From Candidatus Woesearchaeota archaeon (GTDB lineage: Archaea; Nanobdellota; Nanobdellia; Woesearchaeales; JAHWIC01): 64,000 nt of DNA. Position 1 is the first letter of the stretch; every line of letters starts with the position of its first letter. Shown one piece after another: positions 1 to 8,567 of the stretch. Location: positions 48,282 to 112,281 of the forward strand of contig JAHWIK010000003.1 in NCBI GenBank assembly GCA_019322485.1, read 5' to 3'. A model generated the notes under the pieces. The model had not been told where the DNA came from and made no database searches. It was given only the letters and a program-made list of their open reading frames with translations. Position numbers and translations under genes: made by a program.

Positions 1-7
1 GCTTAGC

Positions 8-15
8 TTTATATA
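8..15 (+). promoter_or_regulatory. TATA box for ribD
   Basis: TTTATATA lies with its centre about 29 nt before the ribD ATG at 41. The same spacing is seen before most first genes in this window, which points to a leaderless transcript starting at or next to the ATG. Confidence 0.6.
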
Positions 16-40
16 TGAGCTACTACTACCTTTAGACGAA

Positions 41-1111
41 ATGAGGTCACACAAGAAATACATGGAATTAGCCTTGAAATTGGCTGAAAAAGGTGTTGGT
101 TGTTGCAGCCCTAATCCTGCAGTAGGCTGTATTATAGTAAAACGCGGTAGTGTCGTTGGAAAAGGCTATCATAAGAAAGCTGGTGAAGGTCATGCTGAGC
201 TTAATGCTATTGAGAATGCAGGAATAAAGGCAGAAAATGCAACTATGTATGTTACATTAGAGCCGTGCTCGCACTGGGGAAGAACTCCTCCCTGCACAGA
301 AAAGATAATCGAAGCTGGTATAAGGGAAGTTATTGTAGGTATGAAGGACCCTAATCCTAAGGTTGACGGATACAAAGAACTTAAATTCAGGGGAATAAAG
401 ACAAAGATTGGAATTCTTGAAGAAGAATGCAAAAAACTAAATGAATATTACACCAAATATATCAAAACAAAAAGACCTTTTGTTATTCTAAAGGTTGCAA
501 TGTCCTTAGATGGAAAGATTGCAACTGCAACTGGTGAATCAAAGTACATAACAGGAAGGGAAGCAAGGAAATATGTCCACCAGATAAGAAGCAATGTTGA
601 TGCTGTTATGGTGGGTATAAACACTGTTCTAAAAGACAATCCAAAGCTAACTCCAAGAGAGGTTAAAGGAAAGGACCCTTTCAAGATTGTTGTTGACAGC
701 ACGTTAAAGATGCCTTTCTCCAAGAACCTATTGAAAGATCCTCTAAAGCTGATAGTTGCAACAACAAACAAAGCAAGCAAAAAGAAGGTTAAGAAACTGC
801 AGCAAAAAGGTGTCAAGATATTGGTAACTGGAAGCAACAGGGGAAGAGTTGACTTAAAAGAACTGATGAAGATGTTGGGTAAACTAGAGATAGCAAGCAT
901 TATGATTGAGGGCGGTTCTGAATTAAATGCCTCTGCAATTAAAGAGGAGGTTGCTGATAAGATTCTTTTATTTAGCGCTCCAAAACTAATTGGTGCTGGT
1001 TTGGGGGCTATTGGTAATTTAGGGATAAAGAAATTGGATAAAGCTATTTCTCTTAAGAATATCGAAACAAGGAAGGTAGGCAAGGATATTCTGGTAGAGG
1101 GCAGATTATGA
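41..1111 (+). CDS. ribD: Bifunctional riboflavin deaminase/reductase RibD
   Basis: Carries out the second and third steps of riboflavin synthesis: deamination of the pyrimidine intermediate and NADPH-dependent reduction of its ribosyl chain. The N-terminal cytidine-deaminase-like domain (about residues 1-145) shows the zinc motifs GHAELNAI and PCSHWGRTPPC. The C-terminal DHFR-like reductase domain (about 146-356) contains KVAMSLDGKIA and the MIEGGSELN motif. The 356-residue length matches bacterial fused RibD. Most archaea make riboflavin with a separate reductase that acts before the deaminase, so this fused form suggests acquisition from bacteria (inference). The end overlaps the ribB start by 4 nt. 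Confidence 0.95.
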   Translation: MRSHKKYMELALKLAEKGVGCCSPNPAVGCIIVKRGSVVGKGYHKKAGEGHAELNAIENAGIKAENATMYVTLEPCSHWGRTPPCTEKIIEAGIREVIVGMKDPNPKVDGYKELKFRGIKTKIGILEEECKKLNEYYTKYIKTKRPFVILKVAMSLDGKIATATGESKYITGREARKYVHQIRSNVDAVMVGINTVLKDNPKLTPREVKGKDPFKIVVDSTLKMPFSKNLLKDPLKLIVATTNKASKKKVKKLQQKGVKILVTGSNRGRVDLKELMKMLGKLEIASIMIEGGSELNASAIKEEVADKILLFSAPKLIGAGLGAIGNLGIKKLDKAISLKNIETRKVGKDILVEGRL

Positions 1112-1713
1112 TTTCTAAGGTTGAAGACAGTATTAAGGAAATACAGAGAGGCAAGTTCGTCATTGTTGTAGATGATGAAGACCGCGAGAATGAAGGAGAC
1201 TTAGTTATTGCTGCAGAAAAGGTAACTCCTTCAAGGCTTAATTATATGATACAGAATGCCCGAGGGATAATGTGTGTTCCTATGTCGGAAAGCAGATTGG
1301 ATGAACTGCAGATTCCCCTTATGGTAGAAAAGAATACTGACAAATTCAACACCCCCTTTACTGTTTCAGTTGATGCTAAACGAAATACAACAACAGGTGT
1401 TTCTGTCTGCGACAGATTGGAAACACTAAAGGTATTGCTTAATCCTGAATCAAAACCAGATGATTTGGTGAGGCCAGGCCATGTTTTTCCGCTAAGGGCA
1501 AAAACAAATGGTGTTCTGGAAAGAGCAGGTCATACAGAAGCAGCTGTTGAATTATGCAAACTAGCTGAGCTGTATCCTGCAGCTGTTATTGCCGAGATAA
1601 TGAATGATGATGGCTCTATGGCTAAACTGGAACAATTAGAAGAGTTTGCCAAGAAAAAGGATATTCCTATTGTTAGTATTAAGGATTTGATTAAGTATAT
1701 TGAGAAGAAATAG
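1108..1713 (+). CDS. ribB: 3,4-dihydroxy-2-butanone 4-phosphate synthase
   Basis: Converts ribulose 5-phosphate to dihydroxybutanone phosphate, the four-carbon donor for the xylene ring of riboflavin. The acidic motif DDEDRENEGDL near residues 22-32 and the RPGHVFPL and HTEAAVEL segments are diagnostic. The 201-residue length matches stand-alone RibB. The ATG overlaps the ribD stop codon (ATGA), so the two are translationally coupled. No GTP cyclohydrolase, lumazine synthase or riboflavin synthase is seen here; they would have to lie upstream of the window or elsewhere. Confidence 0.95.
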   Translation: MISKVEDSIKEIQRGKFVIVVDDEDRENEGDLVIAAEKVTPSRLNYMIQNARGIMCVPMSESRLDELQIPLMVEKNTDKFNTPFTVSVDAKRNTTTGVSVCDRLETLKVLLNPESKPDDLVRPGHVFPLRAKTNGVLERAGHTEAAVELCKLAELYPAAVIAEIMNDDGSMAKLEQLEEFAKKKDIPIVSIKDLIKYIEKK

Positions 1714-1760
1714 ATTTCTGAGAAAGTTTTAAATAAAGAGAAATTAAGGTTTAGACTAGA

Positions 1761-2144
1761 ATGAACAAAGCCAAAGTTGCAATCCGGAAGATGTACAGGG
1801 AATGGAAACCATATTGGGAATCTGGTGATGCAGCCAAAGTTGTTTCATACTATACTGATGATTGTGTTCAGATGCCTATTGGTGATAAAGAGGTTGTTGG
1901 TAAGAAAGCTTTTGAGGCTTCTCTTAAGAGCTTATTTAAGACATCTACAGTTAAAGGGAACTCCACAAACATAAAGGAAATTGGCATAGGCAAAAGATTT
2001 GCTTTTGCGCGAGGCACTTATGCCCTTACAGTCACTCCAAAGAAAAAGGGGAAATCCATAAAGTATAAAGGCAAGTTTCTCCATATCTATAAGAAGCAGG
2101 GAAGTAAATGGAAGATTTACCGTGCAATTGGCGGGGATGAATAA
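1761..2144 (+). CDS. SnoaL/DUF4440-like NTF2-fold protein
   Basis: A 127-residue single-domain protein with the NTF2-like pattern: N-terminal helices (about 1-30), a YYTDDCVQMP segment, then strands ending in FLHIYKKQGSKWKIYRAIG. The family includes ketosteroid isomerase-like enzymes and ligand-binding proteins; no substrate can be assigned. A TTTTAAATA box centred near 1731 is 30 nt before the ATG, so it starts a new leaderless transcript. The stop overlaps the next start by one base. Confidence 0.7.
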   Translation: MNKAKVAIRKMYREWKPYWESGDAAKVVSYYTDDCVQMPIGDKEVVGKKAFEASLKSLFKTSTVKGNSTNIKEIGIGKRFAFARGTYALTVTPKKKGKSIKYKGKFLHIYKKQGSKWKIYRAIGGDE

Positions 2145-2491
2145 TGAACAAAGAAGTTACTAGATATATAGAAAAACAGAAATCTCCTCAAAAAGAGATT
2201 TGTAAGAGATTGAGAAGACTTCTTCTTAAGACAGTTCCAAAGATTGACGAGAAGATGAAGATGGGTGTTGCCTGGTATGGGAAGTATTACATTGTTGGCT
2301 TAAAAGACAGCGTTAACTTAGGTGTTTCAGTTAAAGGGTTGCTAAAAAAAGATAAAGATAATTTTAAAGGAACTGGAAGCTTTATGAGGCATTTGAAATT
2401 TAGAGAATTGAATGAAGTTGATGAAAAGAATATCATAAAATTAATAAAGTTAGTAGATAAAAAAGCGCAGTGTGGAAGCTGCTATAAATGA
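2144..2491 (+). CDS. DUF1801 (YdhG-like) protein
   Basis: A 115-residue protein with the DUF1801 layout: an N-terminal helical part with RRLLLKTVPKIDEKMKMGVAW, where the conserved Trp-Tyr-Gly segment follows, then strands ending in the C-terminal HLKFRELNEVDEKNI pattern. The family has no firmly established function. It overlaps the SnoaL-like gene by one base (TAATG) and is probably co-translated with it. A C-terminal CGSC may be a metal or redox pair, but it lies outside the family core. Confidence 0.7.
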   Translation: MNKEVTRYIEKQKSPQKEICKRLRRLLLKTVPKIDEKMKMGVAWYGKYYIVGLKDSVNLGVSVKGLLKKDKDNFKGTGSFMRHLKFRELNEVDEKNIIKLIKLVDKKAQCGSCYK

Positions 2492-2501
2492 GGTGAAATA
2501 A

Positions 2502-2768
2502 ATGAAAAAGAAATCAAAGAAATCAGTTAGTTTCCAAAAAATAGGAAAGGAAATAGATAAAGAAGTTAAAAAAGGATGCTGTAAGGAAGATTTTAAGAAA
2601 TCCTGCAAATGCGGCGGCGGAGGGGTCTACTGCCTAGGCTTTATTGGTGCAGCAGTATATTATATCTCCACTGCTACTAGCTTCTGGAATGGTGTTTGGG
2701 GATTCATAAAAGCACTTTTATGGCCTGCTTTCCTTGTTTTTGAAGCGCTGAAAGCCTTGCTTGGTTAA
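2502..2768 (+). CDS. Small Cys-rich membrane protein, unknown
   Basis: An 88-residue protein not recognised as a known family. It has a very basic N-terminus (about 1-24), a cysteine cluster around residues 26-44 (CC, CKC, then C before the membrane part) and one or two hydrophobic segments (about 45-88). A strong GAGGTGA ribosome binding site lies 5 nt before the ATG. The same 21-nt RBS-to-start context recurs before the next gene. Probably a small membrane protein of the same operon. Confidence 0.6.
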   Translation: MKKKSKKSVSFQKIGKEIDKEVKKGCCKEDFKKSCKCGGGGVYCLGFIGAAVYYISTATSFWNGVWGFIKALLWPAFLVFEALKALLG

Positions 2769-2781
2769 AGAGGTGAAATAA

Positions 2782-3312
2782 ATGAAAAAGCCAAAAGGCT
2801 TTGAAAGCTTTCCTATTTGGATTGTATTAATCTATAATTTTATTTCATTGTCGCTGTATGCTGCAGGGCTTTACCTGACTTATCTCATAAAGCCTTGGCT
2901 GGCATTAGTGTTCTTCATTTACATAATCTATATTGAAGCGGGCATCTATAGAGAAGGGTGCAGACACTGCTATTACTATGGAAAGCTTTGCGGTGCTGGA
3001 AGAGGGAAGCTGGCAAAGATTTTTGTCAGGAAAGGGAATCCTAAGAAGTTCTGTGAAAAGTCAGTAAGCTTCAAGGATTTCATTCCTTCAATGCTGCTTA
3101 GTGTTGTGCCCATAGTTGCAGGAATATACCTTCTTATCAAGGGCTTTAACTGGTTCATACTTTTACTAACTGTTTGGCCAGTGATAATATGGTTTTTCGG
3201 AAATCCAGTTATCTATGGAGAGCTTATGTGCCCGAACTGCAAGCAGGGAAGCATCTGCTGCCCGGTTTCCAAGTTTTTCATGGAAATGGAGAAAAAGAGA
3301 AGGAAGAAGTAA
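2782..3312 (+). CDS. Four-TM membrane protein with Cys motifs, unknown
   Basis: A 176-residue protein with about four hydrophobic segments (roughly 12-30, 34-52, 100-120, 124-145). Two cysteine-containing stretches face the same topological side by simple reading: GCRHCYYYGKLCG between TM2 and TM3, and MCPNCKQGSICCP near the C-terminus. They could bind metal or be redox-active. It shares the GAGGTGAAATAA-ATG start context with the preceding gene. No function is assigned. Confidence 0.6.
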   Translation: MKKPKGFESFPIWIVLIYNFISLSLYAAGLYLTYLIKPWLALVFFIYIIYIEAGIYREGCRHCYYYGKLCGAGRGKLAKIFVRKGNPKKFCEKSVSFKDFIPSMLLSVVPIVAGIYLLIKGFNWFILLLTVWPVIIWFFGNPVIYGELMCPNCKQGSICCPVSKFFMEMEKKRRKK

Positions 3313-3331
3313 TGTCCCAAATGGGACATTA
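3310..3331 (+). terminator. Perfect 9-bp palindrome after small-gene operon
   Basis: TAATGTCCC-AAAT-GGGACATTA is a perfect inverted repeat whose first three bases are the stop codon of the upstream gene. A T-rich stretch follows. It may be a terminator hairpin, or an operator for the argH promoter about 35 nt downstream (TATA near 3363-3370). Confidence 0.45.
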
Positions 3332-3393
3332 ATGTTTATTTTGTCTTATTTAGGTCGATAAGTATATAAATGAAATAGTCATTTTCTTACAGT

Positions 3394-4731
3394 ATGACAA
3401 AGCTATGGGATAAAGGCTACGAGCCTAACAAGGAGATTGAAAAGTTTACAGTTGGAAATGATTATATCCTAGATAAAGGGCTGGTCAAATGGGATTGCTT
3501 AGGGTCAGTTGCACATGCTTCTATGTTAAAGAAAATAGGGATAATCAATGAGAAAGAATTCAATAAATTAAAATCAACATTAAAGGAAATCATTAAAAAT
3601 AAAAATTTTGAAATAAAAATTGAAGATGAGGATGTGCATACTGCTGTTGAAGGTTATTTAACCAAGAAACTAGGTTCTTTAGGGAAGAAAATCCATACCT
3701 GCCGTTCAAGAAATGACCAGGTACTGGTTGATACAAGGCTATATACCAAAGATAAATTATTGACAGTAAAGAACAATACTCTTGGATTAATCAATGCTCT
3801 AGTTAAATTTGCTGAAAAGAACAAAGAGATTCCAATGCCTGGCTACACCCATACCCAAAAGGCTATGCCAAGCTCTGCTGGTTTGTGGGCAGGTGCACAT
3901 GCAGAAGCATTACTTGATGATTTAAAGCTGTTAAACACTGCTTATGAGATAAACAACCAGTGTCCTTTAGGAAGTGCTGCTGGTTATGGAGTTCCATTTC
4001 CAATTGACAGGCAGTATACTTCTGATTTGTTAGGCTTTGGCAAAGTCCAGAATAATGTGATTTATGCCCAAAACAGCCGTGGAAAGATAGGAAGCATTGT
4101 GTTAAGTGCTTTAACACAGATAATGTTAGATATTGGAAAATTAGCAAATGACTTGATTATTTTTTCAACAGTTGAATTTGGCTATTTTAAATTACCAAAG
4201 GAATTCTGCTCAGGAAGTTCGATAATGCCTCAAAAGGTTAATCCATGTGTTTTGGAATTGACCAGGGGCAAGGTTTCTGTCATGGAATCTCATCTGTTCC
4301 AGATGCAGAATATAATCAAGAATCTTTACTCTGGCTATAACCGTGATTTGCAGTTAACAAAAGAGCCTTTGATGAAAGGCCTGGAATTAGCTGAAGACAC
4401 AACAAAGATAATTGAATTAGTTATCAATGGAGTTAAGGTAAACAAAGAGAACTGCATTAAAGGGTGCACTCCTGAGGTGTTTGCAACAGATTATGCTCTA
4501 GAGGTTGTTTTAGGAGGAACTCCTTTTAGGGATGCCTACAAAAAGGTTGCAGCTAATATTGATAAATTAAAGGCAATGGACCCTGTTAAAACTATAAAAG
4601 GCCGCAAGCATATAGGCTCAACTGGTAATCTAGGTTTAGATAAGATAAAGAATAAGCTAAATTCTGAGAAGAAAGCTTTGGATAAAGAGAACAGTAGTTT
4701 TGAGAGTAAGTTGAAGAAGCTGGTTCAATAA
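3394..4731 (+). CDS. argH: Argininosuccinate lyase
   Basis: Cleaves argininosuccinate to arginine and fumarate, the last step of arginine synthesis. The 445-residue protein carries the lyase-superfamily signature GSSIMPQKVNP near residue 275 and the MPGYTHTQKAMP segment near 150. A TATA-like element (AGTATATAAATG) sits 28 nt before the ATG. No argininosuccinate synthase (argG) is found in the window. The downstream genes include ArgS and an arginase-like hydrolase, so this is an arginine-themed neighbourhood although each gene has its own promoter. Confidence 0.95.
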   Translation: MTKLWDKGYEPNKEIEKFTVGNDYILDKGLVKWDCLGSVAHASMLKKIGIINEKEFNKLKSTLKEIIKNKNFEIKIEDEDVHTAVEGYLTKKLGSLGKKIHTCRSRNDQVLVDTRLYTKDKLLTVKNNTLGLINALVKFAEKNKEIPMPGYTHTQKAMPSSAGLWAGAHAEALLDDLKLLNTAYEINNQCPLGSAAGYGVPFPIDRQYTSDLLGFGKVQNNVIYAQNSRGKIGSIVLSALTQIMLDIGKLANDLIIFSTVEFGYFKLPKEFCSGSSIMPQKVNPCVLELTRGKVSVMESHLFQMQNIIKNLYSGYNRDLQLTKEPLMKGLELAEDTTKIIELVINGVKVNKENCIKGCTPEVFATDYALEVVLGGTPFRDAYKKVAANIDKLKAMDPVKTIKGRKHIGSTGNLGLDKIKNKLNSEKKALDKENSSFESKLKKLVQ

Positions 4732-4769
4732 GAAAAATTTATAAACCTGCTATTAAATAGTATTCTATT

Positions 4770-5504
4770 ATGTTTTTCAAGATTTTCGGAGATATGTTTA
4801 AACATTTTCCAAAGCTTAAGGTAGGGATTATTCTTGCAAAAGGTATTGATAACTCTAAGAAGGCCAGAAAGGTAGCTTCATTATTTAATGAAGCAGTTGA
4901 TTATGTAAAACTAACCTATACTCCTGAGAAGGATACTAATCCAAAGCTGATAAAACAGCATCTGGCAAAAAGCCCTTTGATTTCTGCATGGCGTGCTGAG
5001 TATGAGGAATATGGTGTAAAAACACATTACAGCACAAATGTTGAGAGCATGATGACTGATATAGTATCTGGAAATGCGCCAAAAAGCAAGAATAACCTGA
5101 TGGATATGTGCAGGTTCCTGTCACTAAAACAGATAGTGTCTATAGGCGCCTATGACCTGGATAAAATCAAAGGCAATATATACCTCAGCAGGGCTGGTGA
5201 TAGAGAGAAATTCCTGCCGGCTGATTCTAAAGCCATTGAGAGTGTTGATAAAAAAGAGGTTATTTGTTTTGACGCTGCAGGAATCCTATGCAGGAGATGG
5301 AACTGGAAGCAAAGCAGAAAAACAGAGGTAACCAATAAAACAAAGAATGCCATTATATTTGTCTATATACTGCCCCCTCTTATGAAGGCAGAGTTAAAAT
5401 TTGTTTTAAGCGAAGCAACTGAGCTTATAGAAATGGCCTGCGGTGGAAAATTAAGCTCTAAAATAGTCAGCAAGAAGGAAAGAACTGTTAAGATAAAATA
5501 CTAA
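4770..5504 (+). CDS. B3/B4 tRNA-binding domain protein
   Basis: A 244-residue protein resembling the B3/B4 domain found in the PheRS beta chain and in stand-alone proteins. The segments YSTNVESMMTDIVSGNAP and NNLMDMCRFLSLKQIVSIGAYDLDKI are typical, as is the late ICFDAAGILCRRWNWKQS. In PheRS this domain edits mis-charged tRNA; stand-alone copies are presumed to act on aminoacyl-tRNA or amino acids, which is family knowledge and untested here. The gene lies between argH and argS. TATA (TTTATAAA) is 28 nt before the ATG. Confidence 0.75.
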   Translation: MFFKIFGDMFKHFPKLKVGIILAKGIDNSKKARKVASLFNEAVDYVKLTYTPEKDTNPKLIKQHLAKSPLISAWRAEYEEYGVKTHYSTNVESMMTDIVSGNAPKSKNNLMDMCRFLSLKQIVSIGAYDLDKIKGNIYLSRAGDREKFLPADSKAIESVDKKEVICFDAAGILCRRWNWKQSRKTEVTNKTKNAIIFVYILPPLMKAELKFVLSEATELIEMACGGKLSSKIVSKKERTVKIKY

Positions 5505-5539
5505 ACGAAACCAACTAAAATCAGAGATTTTAGAAGCTC

Positions 5540-5560
5540 CGAAATTGCTTCGCAATTTCG
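5540..5560. repeat. Short perfect palindrome, GAAA..GC loop GC..TTTC family
   Basis: CGAAATTGC-TTC-GCAATTTCG forms a 9-bp stem with a 3-nt loop. It is flanked by a weaker outer pairing (AGATTTTA with TTTAAAATCT). Similar palindromes with the same GAAA/TTTC ends occur near 33621, 33648 and 48872. It lies between the B3/B4 gene and the argS promoter and could end transcription or be a dispersed repeat. Confidence 0.6.
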
Positions 5561-5596
5561 AAACCTTTAAAATCTAGTTCTTAATTAAATCCTGAT

Positions 5597-7264
5597 ATGG
5601 ACATATTCGAGAAGGATATTGTTAAAGCAATAAAAAAAGAAGTGAAGCTAAAGGAAGTTAAATTAATCAAGCCAAAGCCAGAGTTTGGTGACTTTAGTTT
5701 TCCATGTTTTGTTCTAGCTAAAGAATTAAAGAAAGCTCCTAATGAGATAGCTAAAGACCTGGCTGGCAGGATAAAATCAAATAACCTTATAGTCAAGGTT
5801 CAGGCTGTCGGCCCTTATCTTAATTTCTTTGTAAACAAAGGAAAATCAAGTGAGATTGTGCTCAAAAAGATAATAGAAGAAAAGGATGACTATGGCTCTT
5901 CAAAGATTGGAAAGGGGAAGAAGGCATTGATAGAGCACACAAGCATCAACCCAAATGCAAGCCCTCATGTAGGGAGGTCAAGGAATGCCTTGATTGGTGA
6001 TTCTTTAACAAGGATTCTAAAATTCTTAGGTTACGAAACTGAAGTTCATTACTGGGTCAATGATGTTGGCAAGCAGATAGCTATGCTTGTTCTTGGCTGC
6101 AAGGGAAAGAAGAAAGTAACTTTCAAGGACTTGCTGAAAATCTATGTTGAGATAAACAAAAAGGTCGAAAAGAACCCTGAGCTGGAAAAAGATATTTTTG
6201 AGCTTCTGAATAAGCTTGAGAAAGGAGACCATGAAATAAAGAAAAGGTTCAGGGAAATAGTCGATATATGTGTTAAAGGCCAGCTGGAAATCATAAATGA
6301 CCTGGGAATAGATTATGATGCATTTGATTATGAGTCAAAGTATTTGTGGAGCAAAGAACTGCCAAAGATACTAAAAAAGCTTGAATCAACAGGGAAGCTA
6401 TTCAAGGATGAAGATGACAGATTAGTTTTAGACCAGGAGGGTTATAAGCTGGCTATGAGAACTCCTGTCCTGGTTTTGACAAGGGCAGACGGCACTTCTT
6501 TGTACCCTTTGCGTGATTTGGCTTATACAATTGAAAAGCTTGAGAAAGGCAAGGATGAAAACATAATTGTATTAGGTGAGGACCAAAAGCTTTACTTTGA
6601 CCAGGTTAAGGCTGCTTTAGAGTTGCTTGGCTACAAAGCACCTCAGGTTGTTCACTATTCATTTGTTCTCCTAAAAACAGGAAAGATGTCAACAAGAAAA
6701 GGAAACCTGGTATTATTAGAGGATTTCATGAAAGAGGCTGTTGAAAAGGCTAAGAAAGAGATAAAGAAGAGGCATGAAAAGATTAGCGAAGAGAATGCTA
6801 AGAAGATTGCTTATGGCTCTGTAAAGTACGGGATTCTAAGGGTTTCTCCTGACAAGAATGTTGTTTTTGATTGGGAAACAGCATTAAGCTTTGAGGGCGA
6901 CACAGGCCCTTACCTGCAGTATGCCTATGCAAGGATATGCAGCATTTTAAGAAAATATGGCAAGAAGATTGAGAACAAAGCTGATTTATCCCTGCTGAAA
7001 GAGGATTCAGAAGCTGAATTAATAAAGAAACTGAATGAATTCCCAAATATTGTAAATAATGTTACAACCCATCTAAAGCCGCATCTGATTGCAAACTATC
7101 TTTATGAATTATCCCAGAGCTTCAGCGAGTTTTACCACAGCTGTCCTGTTTTACAGGCTGAGGAAGAGCTGAAAAAGGCAAGATTATTATTAGTCAGCTG
7201 TGTTAAACAGGTTTTGAAGAACGGATTATATTTATTAGGCATCGATGTTCTTGAAAAGATGTAG
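5597..7264 (+). CDS. argS: Arginyl-tRNA synthetase
   Basis: Attaches arginine to tRNA-Arg. Class I features are visible. The N-terminal Add1 domain (about 1-80) ends at AVGPYLNFFVNK. The HIGH-like motif is SPHVGRSRNALIGD near residue 118. The KMSKS-like motif is KMSTRKGN near residue 359. The C-terminal anticodon-binding DALR domain contains LANYLYELSQSFSEFYH-like residues. The 555-residue length is normal. TATA is about 27 nt before the ATG. A tRNA-Arg gene lies 6.6 kb downstream. Confidence 0.96.
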   Translation: MDIFEKDIVKAIKKEVKLKEVKLIKPKPEFGDFSFPCFVLAKELKKAPNEIAKDLAGRIKSNNLIVKVQAVGPYLNFFVNKGKSSEIVLKKIIEEKDDYGSSKIGKGKKALIEHTSINPNASPHVGRSRNALIGDSLTRILKFLGYETEVHYWVNDVGKQIAMLVLGCKGKKKVTFKDLLKIYVEINKKVEKNPELEKDIFELLNKLEKGDHEIKKRFREIVDICVKGQLEIINDLGIDYDAFDYESKYLWSKELPKILKKLESTGKLFKDEDDRLVLDQEGYKLAMRTPVLVLTRADGTSLYPLRDLAYTIEKLEKGKDENIIVLGEDQKLYFDQVKAALELLGYKAPQVVHYSFVLLKTGKMSTRKGNLVLLEDFMKEAVEKAKKEIKKRHEKISEENAKKIAYGSVKYGILRVSPDKNVVFDWETALSFEGDTGPYLQYAYARICSILRKYGKKIENKADLSLLKEDSEAELIKKLNEFPNIVNNVTTHLKPHLIANYLYELSQSFSEFYHSCPVLQAEEELKKARLLLVSCVKQVLKNGLYLLGIDVLEKM

Positions 7265-7308
7265 CAAAGTTTTAAATACAGGAACATCAAATAAAAAAGA
7301 GGACAAAA

Positions 7309-8535
7309 ATGTTGTATAGGATAGTAACCTTGGCTGTACTGATAATCTTATCATCATTCTTTTCAGGTGTTGAAACAGCTTTATTCTCCTTAAGCAGCCT
7401 TAAGGTCAGACATCTAGTTGAAAAGAAGAGAAGGAATGCTCTGATGCTGGAGAGGATAAAACAAAGGCCGCATGATTTATTAACGACTATACTTATAGGG
7501 AATAATGTTGTTAATATTGCTGCTTCAGCATTAGCAACAATGATTGCAGTTGATTTCTTTGAAAGCAATGTTGTTGGGATTGTTACAGGAATAATGACAT
7601 TTATTATCCTGGTTTTTGGGGAGGTTACGCCAAAAACCCTTGCTTTAAGGCATAATGAGGGTGTTGCTTTGTTTGTTGCAGGACTTATGAATTCATTAAT
7701 GATTATACTGTTTCCTTTAGTTAAACTGCTTGATTTTATTACAAGAGCGCTTACAGGAATGCGAAGAAGGGAAATCAAAAAGCCAATTGTGACAGAAGAG
7801 GAATTAAAAACAATGTTTAAGGCTGGGGAAGAGGCTGGCGCGATAAAGGAAACTGAAAAAAGGATGATTCACAAGATATTCAAGTTTGATGACATTGATG
7901 TCGCTAATATAATGACTGCAAGGCCGTATATGGTCTGCGCTAACATTAATCTTAGGATAAATGACTTATGGGGCTTATTTGCCAGATCACACCATACAAA
8001 AATCCCTGTTTACGAAAAATCCAAAGATAAGATTAAAGGGATGGTGTACCTTCATGATGCTTTGAAAGAAAAAAACAAGAACATCAAGATTGAAAAGATA
8101 ATGAGAAAGGCTTATTTTGTTCCTGAAGCAAAGAAGGTCGATGCTCTGCTTAAAGCATTCCAGGCAAGGCAGAATTCAATTGCAGTTGTAGTTGATGAGC
8201 ATGGCATTGTTTCTGGTTTAGTGACAATGGAGGATATTCTTGAGGAGATTGTTGGTGAGATAGTTGAGGAAACAGACAAGCTAAGCCCTGACATAAGAAG
8301 GGTCAGTAAGAATTCATGGTTTGTCCTTGGCAAATCAGATATTGAAGAAGTAAATAAGAAGATTGGCTCCAGGTTCAGGGAAGAAGAAGACTTTGAGACA
8401 ATTGGCGGCTATGTTCTGAACAGGATTGGACGCATACCTGAAGAAGGCGAGGAGATTAAGGATGGCAGGTATGTTTTCACTATAGAAAAATTAGAGCATA
8501 ACAGGATATTTGAAGTGAAGATAAAGAAGAGGTAA
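7309..8535 (+). CDS. CNNM/DUF21-CBS-CorC_HlyC membrane protein
   Basis: A 408-residue protein of the CNNM/CorB (hemolysin C-like) family, linked to divalent cation, mainly Mg2+, transport. Domains in order are: the DUF21 transmembrane domain with three or four helices (about 1-150), a pair of CBS domains (about 185-310, with MTARPYM and VVVDEHGIVSGLVTMEDILEEIVGEI), and a C-terminal CorC/HlyC domain (about 320-408). The TATA box (TTTTAAATAC) is 30-35 nt upstream and a GAGGA ribosome site precedes the ATG. Confidence 0.9.
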   Translation: MLYRIVTLAVLIILSSFFSGVETALFSLSSLKVRHLVEKKRRNALMLERIKQRPHDLLTTILIGNNVVNIAASALATMIAVDFFESNVVGIVTGIMTFIILVFGEVTPKTLALRHNEGVALFVAGLMNSLMIILFPLVKLLDFITRALTGMRRREIKKPIVTEEELKTMFKAGEEAGAIKETEKRMIHKIFKFDDIDVANIMTARPYMVCANINLRINDLWGLFARSHHTKIPVYEKSKDKIKGMVYLHDALKEKNKNIKIEKIMRKAYFVPEAKKVDALLKAFQARQNSIAVVVDEHGIVSGLVTMEDILEEIVGEIVEETDKLSPDIRRVSKNSWFVLGKSDIEEVNKKIGSRFREEEDFETIGGYVLNRIGRIPEEGEEIKDGRYVFTIEKLEHNRIFEVKIKKR

Positions 8536-8567
8536 GTTTCTTAAATAATTCTTAATTCCACACTAGT

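Noticed and set aside
448..1083. 211-codon minus-strand frame opposite ribD
   Set aside because: A shadow of the reductase domain without a start context or recognisable domain.
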